Origin: Parus major
Taxonomy: Eukaryota > Chordata > Aves > Passeriformes > Paridae
Length of the DNA stretch: 64,000 bases
Direction: 5' to 3'
Assembly (NCBI RefSeq): GCF_001522545.3
Contig: NC_031799.1
Span: 38,340,475-38,404,474 of the forward strand
A program made the translations under genes and the position numbers. Within the stretch, counting starts at the first letter, position 1, and every line of letters begins with the position of its first letter. The notes beneath the pieces are model-generated. The model had not been told where the DNA came from, did no database searches, and saw only the letters and a list, made by a program, of their open reading frames with translations. Of this stretch, positions 35,001-47,900 are shown one piece after another.

Positions 35001-37540
35001 AGAAAACTCTTTTTATGTTAAACATCCAGACCAGCTCTGAACAGAATGGTTCTCGAATAAAGCAAACCTTTGAGTAAAGCAAAGGCTTCTGCAGCATGCT
35101 CTGTCAGGGAGGGCTCCACAAGATGGCAATGTGTATCCAGAATTTGTTTCTTTTCTGCTTTAGATACAGAGATCTTCCATGTGCATCAGCAGATTTTGCT
35201 GGTGGAATAAAATATTTAAAAGTTCCATATGACAAAACCTCGATTTAATTAAATAGTTCTGATTATTTTGCTTAAATTAAAGTCATTGTTTTAATGTTGC
35301 TAGATTAATGTGCAAAAATATAATTGCTTTGTAAAATATATTTGTTCTTTCCCTGACACATACCATATAATAAAATTTATCCTTGATCAGAGAGTATTAT
35401 TTTATTAAGATAGATGACTCTGTATAGAAAATTCAAGTAATTATGACCATTCATAATTCAAATAATACCTTTTTTAGAGATGGAGTCATTGCAAATTAAT
35501 TGTTCCTGTCTTTGTACCACTTTCTCTGCTCAGCTTAGTTGAAGATTGCTTTTGAGAGCATCCTGACTCATACACATAAATTGTAAATGACCAGTCAGTC
35601 CCTTACAGATAGGAATGTGTTTGTGGGGCAGACAGGTGAGCAGAGAGGAAGTTCTCTTGTCAAAAGAGGTAGGCAGATAATACTTCCCTGGTGATGAAAG
35701 ACAGGGAAAACTCCCTTTCAGACTGCACAGAAGGTAGTCCTTGCTCCTTTATTACTGCTGGGCTCTAGTGCCTTCCTTTGCATGAAGAAATGGATAAGCA
35801 GAGGTCCCAGGGGCTGGGTGCAGTAATACATGGGGAGCAGAAGGGCTCGGAGGCTGCATTTCACCACAGAAGAAAAGCGGAATCAGGGTGATACCAACGG
35901 AGGCTGTTTTAGCAGTTTTTAAACAGTTTATCATCAACACACAAAAAATGAAGCTCATTTGTGAGACAATGAAAGAAGAGGGAGTAGGACTGTGAGAAAG
36001 AGGGGGAGAGAAAAACAGTTCCTCCAGAAACTACAATGCTATTAAGACCTGGTTCCCAGTGGATGACTGTGCCTTATGGGGTCTAATAGGTATGAGCTCC
36101 AATCTAATATTGGCTGGCAGTTGGAATATTCAGAGGCTGCTGGGGAACACCAAGTTTCTCTTTCTGGGGGTATCTCAGGTGATTAATAATGTCAGAATGC
36201 ATGCCTTAGCCTCTCCATCTTTGGGTTGCTAATGCGGCCTCTCTCTTTTCCTTGCCAGCCTATTTCCAAGAAACTTCCTTCGAGACTCCTTTGTCTTATT
36301 TGGCTGAAATTGAACATAAAGTTCAAATATTGCCAAAGGGAAAGAGACTGGCAGAAACAGACTGAGATACGGGCACATAGCAAGAGTATGTAAAAGCAAG
36401 TTTTCATCCTTTATAGTAGTGGTGGTGGTAAAAACAGAGTGAAAAAATTGAATTTCTGTTCCTCAGTTTTAGCTTTTGAGGAAGACATAAGGTCAGTACT
36501 GAGGAAATGAGGCCACACATGAAGTGGTATATATTTTAGCAGTGATGCAACTATTTTGTGAGATGGATGTTTGCCTGTATTGGGTTCCGCAGAATATAGG
36601 GACATGCACTTTCAGCTGGTGGGCTGCTTGTCTCTCCTTTTACTCTCTTGGTCTCCTAAAATTGACAAGAGCCTGCTAATTTTCACCTTTAGAGTGTCTG
36701 AACAGTTCTCATTGTGCATGATCACATGATTTCCCTACAATAAAGGCAGCTCTGTAGAAATGCACATTGCTGAGGAAATCCAAAATGTTTGTTTCTATGT
36801 AACTTAATGCATGAGTTCTAAGCAACGCATTAAATATTTCATTCTGGAATGCTGTTGAATTTGTTTTAATTACTTTAGTCAAGTAAGAAACTCTCCACAC
36901 AATGTTGTTGTTGTAATGAGGCTGGCCTGCCTCATTATAGTCTGTCTTTAGAAAATACCTAGGAATTTTGTAGTATATTGATACACCTTAATTTTCAATT
37001 TGCTGAAAAAGGTCAGCACTTTCTCAAAAACATTTCAAAAACTCATCTTTTGTTCATATAAATGTGTGAGGTAATGTGTGGTCTTGTGCAGATATCTGAA
37101 CCACCAAATGAAAATGCCTATTTATCCATGCTTCTATCTGACTGGTAACACAGGTGATTTGCATACTGCTATTAGACTGGCAATTCGATTCTCATTTCCT
37201 GACATTCTTTGGGTCATGCAAACCTAAAGTGACCCCTCCTGATTCTTGCTGTATACACAGAAGTTGAAATTTTGACTTCAGTGAAGTTAAAACAATATTC
37301 TTACATACCTCAGTAGAAACCCAATAGCATGGTTTCAGGCCTACTGTCTGAGAAATGTATTCTGAAGGACTTAAACCTAACTAGGCAAAATGAGATTGGG
37401 TTGGGTTTTTTTCCATTTCTTTGTGTTTTTTTGATTGTTTGTGGTATTTGTTTGGGGTTTTTTTTCAGTCTAAGCGTGGGTAACTGAAATACAAGGAATC
37501 TAAGTGGGACTTTTTAGAAAGTGCACAGCTGATAAGCAGG
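27891..37540. other. Intergenic, no gene recognised
   Basis: This is AT-rich DNA without supportable exons. It holds an (A)n(AAAG)n microsatellite at 31972-32036 and a T/G-rich patch at 37398-37462. Open frames here stay under 100 codons and show no family resemblance. Confidence 0.5.
31972..32036 (+). repeat. (A)n followed by (AAAG)n microsatellite
   Basis: A run of 23 A is followed by about six AAAG units and interrupted A-rich sequence. The structure, poly(A) passing into a purine tetranucleotide, is typical of expansion from an old poly(A) tract. No adjoining element body is recognised. Confidence 0.9.
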
Positions 37541-37544
37541 AACC

Positions 37545-38060
37545 TGGGAACTCTAAGAAATGCCTGTTTACCATCTTTGTCAGTGACATGGGCAGTGGGA
37601 TTGAGTGCAGCTCCTGCAATTTTGCTGAAGACACCAAGCTGCGTGGTTCAGTCTACTGGTGCTGGAGCGAAGGGATGCCATCCTGAGGGATCTTCACAGC
37701 CTTGAAAGTAGGTCTGTGCAAATCTCATGAAGTTCAACAAGGACAAGTGTTTTGAGAGCCCTGGGAGAAGGATCTGGGGGTGCTGATTGATGAGAAACTC
37801 TGCATGAACCATCACTGTGAGCCTGTAGCCCAGAAATCCAGTTGTTTCCAGGGCTGCATCCAAAGCAGCATGGGCAACAGGGCCAGGAAGGGGATTCTGT
37901 CCCTCTGCTCTGCTCTGCTCTGCTCTGCTCTGCTCTGCTCTGCTCTGCTCTGCTGAGACCCCATCTGGAACCCTCATCCAGCTCTGGGGTCCCAGCACAG
38001 GAAGGACATGGAGCTGTCTGGTGTGGGTCCAGAGGAGGACCTTCAGATCCAAGGACTGAA
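37545..38060 (+). mobile_element. CR1 LINE fragment, reverse-transcriptase C-terminal region (dead)
   Basis: Conceptual translation gives FTIFVSDMGSGIECSSCNFA and then EDTKL at 37621-37641, which matches the CR1 polymerase block ending FADDTKL. The first Asp of the catalytic ADD motif is Glu here. Further on, in another frame, come DLGVLIDEKL and a region corresponding to the PLYSALVRPHLEY block, so there are frameshifts as well as a stop at 37684. Inside that block the sequence has expanded into ten CTCTG units. The copy lacks its 5' end and 3' UTR and cannot be active. Confidence 0.9.
37903..37952 (+). repeat. (CTCTG)10 pentanucleotide microsatellite inside CR1
   Basis: Ten uninterrupted CTCTG units (50 bases) lie at the point where CR1 encodes the Leu-Tyr-Ser-Ala-Leu stretch. 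The ancestral CTCTACTCCGCTCT-like sequence could have seeded the expansion by point changes and slippage. The array is perfect, so its length is likely to vary between individuals. Confidence 0.97.
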
Positions 38061-39785
38061 CACCTCTCCTTTGCATAAATATCAACCCAAAACTGAAAGG
38101 CTTATTTAAAATTAGAGATGTGGTAGATGACTCTGCATCAGCAACATATGTCGCACAGCATAGGAATAAATCAAGTCCCATCAATGGTTAATGAAAGGCT
38201 TTTCGATATGCTTAACACTAAATTACTTTTGATTAAAAAGCTTACTGGAGAGACAAATGTAAACTATAGCTAGGTGCGCTCACGTTAGACAGTTATGTGC
38301 TGAATCTAATTTGAAATGGATAAGTGCTAACACATTTAATTTCCTGCATACTCAGTGAGACAATGTTCGCTTTTTTTTTTTTAAACAGTAATTTTGAGTG
38401 AGCCTTTCAAAGTGCTTGAGTCAGCACCACTGCAAGAGTGTTTGGAAAGATGATCATGCAAATGGAACTTCAAGTGATTTAATATGCTCACCATCACAGG
38501 TAGATAGCTTGATCTATGGCATACTTAGAATGATGGAACAAGCTGTATACATCAGTGGTGTATTTCAAGCTGTTAGTATTTGCAGCAAATAATGTTTAAT
38601 ATGGGTTTATCTTTAGTCTGGAAAACTTACCAGAAAGTGTGATGAATAACAAAATTATGGAAGCAACAAAATAAATGAGAGTGGGTATCTGGATGTAATA
38701 GCAGAGAGGAGAGCAAAAATAAACTGGGTTGCACTGTAACTAGTTTTGAGCTCTTTATGCTAAATCATATCAGAACTGTGATTTCTTTTGATTATTCCTC
38801 GGACTGGAAACTTGAAATCTAAGAGAAATAGCATGTGGTACTAGTCATCACAGGAGGGAAATCATATAGCTATGTGGAAAAGGATGCAACTCTGAGTTCA
38901 GGTTCAGTCAAAGAGGAGAAGCAAGTACCACACTAATAGGTGAGGTAATGGAAGTATTGGAAATGGGTAACTTTATACTAGAAAAGGGTATTTCTTAATG
39001 GAAAAAGCCTTGAGGTGAAGGAAGGAAATGCTGTTCACTGATAAAAGCTTTTTAAAAAGGTAGAGTCTGTAATAATTTTCAAAAATGTAGCTGATTCTCT
39101 TTGTGATTGTTTTTGCTCAAGGCTTGCAATCTAAACAGATATTGCATTCTAAACAAATTAATGGGTATGTATCCTGTCCTAGAATCCTTTTCAAACTCCC
39201 AGAAAGCAGTGAGTACACTCTTTACTCAGTGGCATTCCCACAACAGATTTTGCCCTTTATAGCAATCAGTATAAAAACTGCATTTAAAAAATTCAATAGG
39301 TGCCTATTTTAAAAAGGATGTAGTTCTTACAGCTCTGAAAGTCTAAATAGATAGATACTGTTTTGGTTTTTTTATACTTTTGGGGGCACTTAAAGTGATT
39401 TTGAAATATAATGATATTGCTAAATTTTTCAATGCAAATTGATAGTTTGAACATAACTGATTTTCTTATTTCTGTTCTGACCAGACTTCAGCTACAATCT
39501 CTTTGATGGCAGCAATCTGCTATCTGGTTTGGTGTTTGGTGTCTGGCTCATAGCAGAAAAAGAAGCCTCTGGACTATAGTGAGGCAGAGTAGCAGTTGCA
39601 CAGACACAGGTCTATGCTGAACTGAGCAGGAATAATAGATCTGAACAGCTCCAAACCCACTGGTTTATTATACTTTTTGTCCCTGAAATTTCTGCTTCAG
39701 ATAACTTTTTTTGATAATAGTTTTTATTTTGTTCTAATCTGGTTGCAAGGAAATTAAAAATATAAGTAAATACATATGTTGTGTT
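38061..39785. other. Intergenic between CR1 copies
   Basis: This is unique-looking AT-rich DNA with a T run at about 38372-38382. I see no gene or further repeat. Confidence 0.5.
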
Positions 39786-39794
39786 CCCTGTTAC

Positions 39795-39955
39795 AGAAAT
39801 GACACAAAAATTTATATTGAAAGGAACCCTTGGAAATCACCTTGTCCAAATTTCTATTGAAAACAGGACCCTGGATTAGATTATGTAGGGCTGTGTCAAG
39901 ATGAGTCCTCAGTGCCTCCAGCCAGGAAGACTCCACCACTTCCATGACTTAGTAA
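39795..39955 (-). mobile_element. CR1 LINE 3'-end fragment (older copy)
   Basis: The plus strand reads as the reverse complement of a CR1 3' region, with ggaaatcaccttgtccaa, a degenerate 'aacaggaccctgg' part and aagactccaccacttcc, all recognisable against GGAAGTCATCTxGTCCAACC...GGAGACTCCACAACCTC. It is more diverged than the copy that abuts it at 39956 and is in the same orientation. Confidence 0.75.
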
Positions 39956-40560
39956 ACACAGAATCAAAGAATGGTTGAGGCAAGATGGGACTTCTGGAGG
40001 TCATCTGCCTCAACCCCCCTGCTCAAAGAGGTTGCCCAAGACTGTGTCCTCATATGAAATATTGATTTTGCTATATCCAGATGGAATTTCCCCTGAAGCA
40101 ACTTATGTATCTTGTGTCTTCTGGCACCTGTGCATTTCTGAGCAGAGAGTGATTTCATCTTCTGTGCATCTGTTAGCTACGGTAACACTGTCATAAGGGC
40201 TCTGCTGAACCCTCCTTCTTCTAGGCTGAGCATATCACATTTCTTCAACATTTTTTTTGTATATCAACTTCATCAATCCTCTAATCAACTTGGTAGATCT
40301 TTGTTGGGCCCTCCCCATTTCTTCACTATTCTTCTTGGGCTGAAAAACAGGATGAAGTATTCCAGCTGTGGCCTGACAAGCATGAGGAGGAATAATGGCA
40401 GCCCTCAAGCTGTTGAGTTACCTCTGGCTGACACAGTTCAGGACTCTCCTAGCCTTGTTACTGTCAGGGCACTCTGCTCACTTGAGCTTGCTGTCCCACA
40501 GGGACCTTCCTAGCAAGGTATTAAGTGTCCCCAGCTGAGCAGTTAGGTATGTCACCAGGC
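39956..40560 (-). mobile_element. CR1 LINE, about 600-bp 5'-truncated copy
   Basis: The plus strand opens with acagaatcaaagaatggttg and CTGGAGGTCATCTGCCTCAA, the reverse complement of the CR1 3' end. It continues through CTAGGCTGAGCATATCACAT, 'gtattccagctgtggcctga' and a GACTCTCCTAGCC part towards the CR1 polymerase end near 40560. Open frames on either strand here are accidents of this repeat. It abuts the older fragment at 39795-39955, so the copies may be nested. Confidence 0.88.
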
Positions 40561-43500
40561 TCATCTATCTATCTGATCTTTACTTAGGATATCTTCCCAG
40601 ATTCTCTTCCACCACTCTTTACTGGCTGTGTGTGGGTCTCATGTGAGAAAGATTTAAAATGTGAGTTAAATGGTTGAATTTTTCTAGTCCAAGGGAAATA
40701 AAAAACCAGTGCTCCTGCTAAAGGCTTTAGGAAAAGGAATAGGTATGTAATGTCATGATATAGTAAGATTCTTGTCAGAGAAAACATACCTCAAGCACAA
40801 ATTGTACTTCAGCCTGGCCATTAATAAGGAGTCAACCTGAATATTTAGCTATCCCATCTTTGAGGAAGGGATGAAATGCCATTCTTTTTCTGTTCAGTGA
40901 ATTATTTATATAAAGATAGATATGCGCATTTTATCTTCCATTTACCAGATTGCTGAGATTTTTTTTTTTATTATTTTTAAAGTATGAAAGTAGAGAGAGT
41001 CAAATACAAGAGATACAACAGAAGGTACAAAAGAGATGCAACCAGCTCTTCAATGCAAGTCTCACCCTCTGTGTTGATTCCATTTTACTTCACATGGCTG
41101 AAAAATCCCAGTTGTTCATGCCAAAATTGATTACACCATACATCTTCTGTTTCTGATGTTCATATAGGCTCTTTTAGCCTACTGAGGCAAATGTCTGTTT
41201 TTCATGTTTCATCACCATTACTGTACCGGTGGAAAAATGTGCGCTCTTATTGTGCTCAACCCAACTTAGTATTAGAAAGCACTGTTTTGTTTAAATTCCA
41301 TATTGTGGAATAATAACAAATGGACATATTGTTATTAATCTTCTTTTAGTAAATCTTAGATTAATCCATGCACATAGGTTTTAAACCGTCCTTTACATTT
41401 TCTGTAACTGAGAGGAGAACACCTTGTTACCAGGATAATGTGAATACAAGTGTAAGAAATTATAGTCCATACTCCATTTGCAAAAACCTTTAAAAACATG
41501 GACTCCATATTTAATAGAAATACAAAACAAAAGTTAACATTTGAAAAGGAAAAAGTAAATGTAATACATATTACATGACATACTGTAGTTGTATAAGTAA
41601 TCTAAAATAAAATATTTTAGAAGATAACATGAATTTGTATCAACGGCTGATGTTTATCAGATCAACCTCTATTCTGTATCTGGATATGAATTCTCAGATA
41701 GTTGGATAGTGCTTGACATAATAGGTGCTTTTTCTAAAATAACAATATAGTTTGCAAAGGTAAAAAAACAAAAGGCAAATGTGTAAGTTGTGTATGCTGC
41801 TTTCTGTCATATGCATATTTATTTCACAAAGCTGCAATGGTAAAAATCTGGTACCAGAAAAATGAAAAAAACCCCTATGTAAATAGGTATACATAAACTG
41901 TTATATGAATGAACTAAGTATTTGTTAACACTAATACTTTCATGTAAACTCTTTTGTTACCTGGAAATACATGGAATAGAATCAGATCAGTAATAATCAG
42001 AATCTGATCAGATCTGTTCTAAAAATCACCTACCAGTTTCTGTGTTACTTACACCTACAGCCCCCTTTGTGATATAGCTCCCACAGAGTGCATAAAGAAC
42101 TGCATTATCAATTAATTTGCCTGGCTTAATTTCCCAGCTGTACATCAGTGTCATGCTATGCATTAAAATGTCTTTCTTCGTAGATTTTCCAGTAAGAAAT
42201 AAAACCAAAATGACACTTTTTGAAGCCTAACTGAGAACCAATAATATAGACATATAATATTTTCAGTACTGCAAAGAGAAAACTCACATTTCATACTGAT
42301 AAAAATCCCTTCTATTGAAAATTATGAACATGCTCCCTGGTAACATTTTTCTAGGAGGCTTTCAAATTTCTGTTTCTCAGTCCTTCAGTATTCTCTACTG
42401 CAATGCATGTGTTTATATTATCATTTAATTATTTTGTAGTATTGGATGCATTTCAAAGAAATCTGTTGTTTACTATATAGTATTTTCCTAATAAGAATGA
42501 TTTTATTTCGTAAAACGATTGCCTGTTTTAACCTCTTGTCATCGTGACACTGATTCTACATTCTGCTTTTGCAAAAGATTTCTCACAGATCTAAATCCTC
42601 ACTTAAAGACAGCAGAGCTATCATTACTCAAGTATCTACCCTCATGTGTGGTGCATTAGTGCAGGTAGTAAAAGACAATCTATCTAATGGGTTAAATCTG
42701 CATGGAGAAAGAGCTTGGAGTGGGTGTGGCAATACTAACTCCAAGGAAATGGAGATGGCTGGCTGAGGAAATCCAAAGGTCCTCTCCTCCTCCAAGGCAG
42801 TGCCCTGCATGTCCACTCTGTTTCCTGGTTGGGAGTCTGACTTCTGCCAAGTGAAAGCTCATGTATGCACAATGCTCATTTAATCTTTGGCTGACTTGCT
42901 GACACCGCTGACAGAAGGGCAAGTTTGAGCCATCTGCAGTGGTCATGTTCTGGTGGGCAACTTTGCTGTAGGATCAGATCTGAGATGGCCAACTCATTTC
43001 ACACAGATTACCCAACAGCCTCCAGATACAGCAGCACTGGATATTACAGACCTGGGCTGGATTCAAGCTGGCAGTGAAAGCATGAAGGGCTCCGTATGCC
43101 AGCGTGTCCCCTGAGCCATTAGGTGACATATGGTTTCATTCTCAGAAAAATGATGCTAAGCTGATCTGAAATTATGTATGCAGAGGTTAAAGGCGTCTTT
43201 TGCTGTACCTCACGGGAGCTTTTTACAGATATTTATATCACAAGGGAGAGATCCATAGTGTAGAAATTATAAATCCCCTCATTCATTTAGGATGCCTATT
43301 CATGTTAAAGTGAATGAACATTAGCATCCTCAAATGACTGAAGAAGCCTTTAGGCCTTACAGTAGGTTTTTTTAGCTTAAGGTTTTTGATGTGTTTTTTT
43401 TTTTTTTTTAAGTGTGTGGGTGTGTTTGCTGTTTCTTCTTTTGTGATTTGAGGCACTTTGGGTTTTTTTCGGTTTGGTTTGGTTTAGTTTTTTTGTTTGG

Positions 43501-44867
43501 TTTGATTGTTTTTTTGTTTTTTGTTTTTTGTTTTTGTGACTCATGAGAATAAAGGTGCTTGCATATTTTTTGTTTACATTCAGCTATGTTAATTGCTTAT
43601 GGAAAATATGCCCATTAGTTTAGTTTCTATCTACAGTTGCCATGTCACCTGTATAAAATTCTTGTATAACCTACCCAACAGAACTCCTAAATCTACCTTT
43701 GCTGCTTTTAGCTGATAGGAACAGCTGAATTCCTGTTTCTGTATTACTCCAAAACACATTTAGAAAATATTCTGAGAAAATTGTCAGAGGAGGTTGGAAT
43801 ATTCTATCTACAACTGAAGATCATGTTGACAATGTAATTTCCTCCAGACTATGGTAAAATTTAAAATATTCAATTTTCTTTTCCCATTCGTGTGAGTCCT
43901 ACTATCTAAAAAACACAGAGATTAACTTCACTTAACTTACATTTCACACAGTGCAGTAGAAAGAAAATCAGCAAATCCTTTCCCTTTCCCTCACCAAATA
44001 TTCTAGAAATCTACTAAAATTGGGCTTTAAGTATATGCATATTTAGAATAATGTGACCTCATGGTTAGTTCTTTACTGCCAATCTGAAAGACACCAAGTG
44101 AGGAACAAATGCAGGTTCATCTACACCTATGGCTAGATTTGGAAAGAAAAAATTCCATTGTAAGGAAATAGAGGACTAGGAGAAGCCTAGGATCTGTAAT
44201 CACAAAAATCTGGTCACAGATAAGACTTCCAAGGCTTTCGTTAGCACCAGACAATTGCTGCTGAGCTTATCCTTACTAGTTCTCTCCTAAAATGCTTATG
44301 GCATAGTCATTTAAGTTGGAAGTATGGCACAAAACCTGAAGCAGGCCTGGTTATTTCATTGAGAGTTTTGTGGTTTTTATTCTCTTCACATTTCCTTCTT
44401 CTTAGTAAGCAACGTAAGTGCAGATACGACAGTGGGCATGGGAGACGTCATTATTATCAGATGTGGGTCTACAGCTGTTACACCAAAGAAATATTACTTC
44501 TGATGCCCCTAAACTTTTGTTGTAAATATGTCCCCAGAAGAATAAAATAAGATTGTTAAAGGAGGGAAGCTACATGTGAGGGCATGCCTCAAGAGGGAGC
44601 AGAGGATGATTGAAGTTTCAAGAGAAAGGTATAGGAGAAAAAGTCTTTTATAAACCACAGAGAAGCCTGGAGCATACTCTGTGGGATCTGGAGGAAGAGA
44701 TAAAACCAAGGAATAAAAACGTGCTCACTTATAGAATGTAAGCTACCAGGAAAAGAAGGAGTTGTTGTAAAGAATGAAATTACGTATCAGACATCTGCTA
44801 GAAATGAAGGTGGGACAGACTAGGAAGTGATTTTGAAAGTGATCCTGTCAATTTAAATATTGTCAGT
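40561..44867. other. Intergenic, no gene recognised
   Basis: The interval is mostly AT-rich unique DNA with a somewhat GC-richer patch at about 42600-43130 that I could not assign. It holds an imperfect hairpin at 43284-43336 and a T/G-rich tract at about 43376-43542. Confidence 0.5.
43376..43542 (+). repeat. T/G-rich low-complexity tract
   Basis: Runs of T, including one of about 16, alternate with GGTTTGGTTTGGTTTAG and TTTTTTGTTTTTTGT units over about 165 bases. The strand bias is strong, with very few A or C. Similar, shorter tracts lie at about 21800-21930 and 37398-37462, all T/G-rich on the plus strand. Confidence 0.8.
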
Positions 44868-44890
44868 ACATACATTCATTCATACATACA

Positions 44891-44926
<36 letters not shown>

Positions 44927-44932
44927 TATATA
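44868..44932 (+). repeat. (CATA)10 (TA)6 compound microsatellite
   Basis: Imperfect CATT/CATA units lead into ten perfect CATA units (44881-44920) and then six TA units (44921-44932). It should be length-polymorphic. Confidence 0.97.
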
Positions 44933-47900
44933 GGTTTATAAACAGCATGAATGGAAAAGGTATTTTTAGCTTTTATTATAAGTAAGAATAAGGAGTATGC
45001 ATTTTAATAATTAATTTCCATATGCCATTTTTGTAAACACATTATGAAACACCACTAAGTCCAAAATTTGAGTTGAAAATTTTATACCACCATGGACAGT
45101 TAACCAAACTGAAATTCTGTCTGCTGGAATATTTCTGAGGACTGAGTACATGAAATAGCCCATACCCAGTGTATTTTGTTTTGTTTTTGTGCCATGTCAC
45201 TCTTTTATTTCTTTTTCTACTTCATGCTAACATGTATAATTAACTGCAGTTTGTTCTGTTTTGTTTTTTTTTTCTGGAGCAATCAGCAAAAGCTACCACT
45301 CTGTGTTTATGTAGCTCTCTTAATCATAACCATGAAAAGAGCTGCTACAGAAGCTGTCATGAGCTGGTCAGGGGTCAGTGCTAATTAGCAGAAGGACTTG
45401 TAAGAGGAATAGTGTGACTCTGACATGAAGGCTGGGACGATTGGACAGAAAAGAGCTGGGCAACACTTTGCTTCTTTTAGTGTGAGAGCTCATAAACCAC
45501 AGAGGAGGAAGCTGCAGTAGCAAAGATGAGAAAATGAAACAGATGCGTTTGGATTTCAGTAGCAATGCTCTTCAATGACCCTCCCAGTCTGATGCTTGCT
45601 GGGTGGTGAGGGAGGTGAGAGGGCAGACAGCTCAAGGATTAAGTTCCAGATTCAAAACTGGGCCAAATTTTTCAGTTGCTTTCTGTATTTGAGTAGTTTC
45701 TTTCAATTTTAAATCTAAGTCAGCATACTTTCACTTAATAGAAAAGCTGAAGATATTGCTGGGAAAGTCGTGAGGAAAAGATCCATAAATTTATCTGTTC
45801 ATGGGAGACAGAGGAGAGAAGTCACTTATGCCATTGCCTGAGTGCCTTCTGAACAGCTGAAATGACAGCTGAAGATTGTTTTATTAAAACTTCTTGTACT
45901 GTCCCAGACCTGGGAGGTCAGGGCTGTTTTATCTCAAGGTGACAGTTTTCCATAGGGAAAATTAATAATTTATATTCCGAGTCTGAAACACAGTTGAACC
46001 GTGTAAGCCTAAAGATTACATATATCTCTGCAGAGTGAAAATCAGAATCTGACATGAAACTATTTATACCAGCCATGGATATACAGCTTAGTAAAGTGAG
46101 TCAGGTTTTAGGCAGGTGATTATTCTAGAAGATCTGCCCTGATATCTGCTATTTTATAGTCCAGGGCTATAAATCTTTGCCACTTTCTAGTGTTTTGCTC
46201 CTTAGAGAGGCTAATTTTGTTTTGCATTACAAGCTGATCTAAATTTAACCATAATTATTAATGGAACATGATTTATAAGCATTTAAAAATCTCTTAACTT
46301 GATCTAGTTAAACCAACATTTGGGTAATAAATTATTATTTTATGCAGTTAACCAAGGTTTTTTCATTTATACTTCTATTTCCAATAGGTGGCACTCCAAC
46401 AATTTCTGTAAATTTGTGCTATTTGAGTCTGAACTCTTGCAAAAGCCAAGGAATCTGTGCAAATAATGAAAAATTGATTTGAAATTACTTTTTTAGACAT
46501 GATATAAAAAATTTTCTGTGTTTGTAAATTATATGTTCAAGGATGTAAACTAGGGAAATAGTAGAGGAAGAAGAGAAAGAAATTTATGAAATTGTTTGTT
46601 TATAAAATTCTGTGAAATGTGTTGTGACAATTTTATTTTGTATTCTCCAGTTATCTCCCCAAACTACTACAGTCCTTGCCCAGGATATCTGGAGCGCCTG
46701 GCATGGAGACAGCTCTACCGCCTGTGATACTCTGGAGTTTGATTCCACAAAACAATGATTCTTGTGCCCCTTAGAAGATCTTCTGCCAGTGAGAGAAAAT
46801 CAGAAAGAATAGAGTTGAAAAAGATCAGCTTACAGGGGAGTACAAGAAGTAATTACGAGCCTGGATTTACCTAGATGCACAATAACGGTAAAATATTCAG
46901 AGCACCATGATGTGGTTGCTCCTAAAGCTGAGCCGACTCCAATTCCCTGCCGTTCTTTGGCTGACGAATAAAGCTGGGGAGAAATCCTGGCAACACTGAA
47001 GACAAAGGCAAAGCTCCATTAAATTGATAGAAGCTGAGGTTTTACTTTGTAGCACTTATCTCCCATCCTTTGTCATCTCTTGTCATAGAGGGAATAGCAG
47101 AGCTTTGGGAAACACCATAACTGGTTCAGAATGCTCCCTAAATCTAGTTTAGTTCAGAAAACAAGTGTATGTTCTGCACTTTACATGAGGTAAAATTGGT
47201 GACTCAGTGTGCCACACAGAGTCACTTACAGCTCAAGAGACTGGGGCATCTCATTCCAGAAAGCTTGATCTGCCAAGCAGCTATAGTGTTATGGCTGAAA
47301 GCTCGTTGTGCTGCTGTTACTATATGTGTTTCACGCCAATCTTTATCTTTATTCGGGATAGTCAATCTTGCATAGCAAAACTTTGTTAAAGTAATGTCTT
47401 GGTGATTTCTTAATTAATGGGTGCTATTTTGGACACTCTGTCTGTCATTCTGGGCAACAGCTCATACTTCATTCTCACCAAAAGCTGGCAGTTTGAAGGT
47501 AAAAATACAATCCTAGTTAAATTATAGTGTAGTAACAAACATCTAACTCCATTTCCTGAGGGAGTTTGGAATGGTTAATGGAGGTTGCAGCCAAAATTCC
47601 TGAAGGGTAAAAGTGGAGGGTTTCTAGCTAAACTTGCTGAAATCTGGCAAGACAAAACAAGATGTAGTACTAATTAAAAAGTTTCATCATTGTGTAGAGT
47701 TAGTTTCATGTTTGCAGTAAATGGCATAGGACTTGTGTTCACTGAAAATTTGCTTGGAACACAGAAAGTTTTACCCTATATTTATTGAATATTTCTTTGT
47801 TTTGATGGGATGTGGGAACATAAGTATGCAAACCAAATACATAACTATGCATTGTCTTATTGTAAAAAATTGTATATAAGCACATACTAAATAACTTTTC

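Noticed and set aside
37648..38184. 178-codon minus-strand ORF with EQSRA repeats
   Set aside because: It is the antisense of a CR1 fragment and its (CTCTG)10 array. The repeat length makes the frame, not selection.
39975..40513. Plus-strand ORFs of 64-73 codons
   Set aside because: They lie inside the minus-oriented CR1 copy and read its reverse complement.
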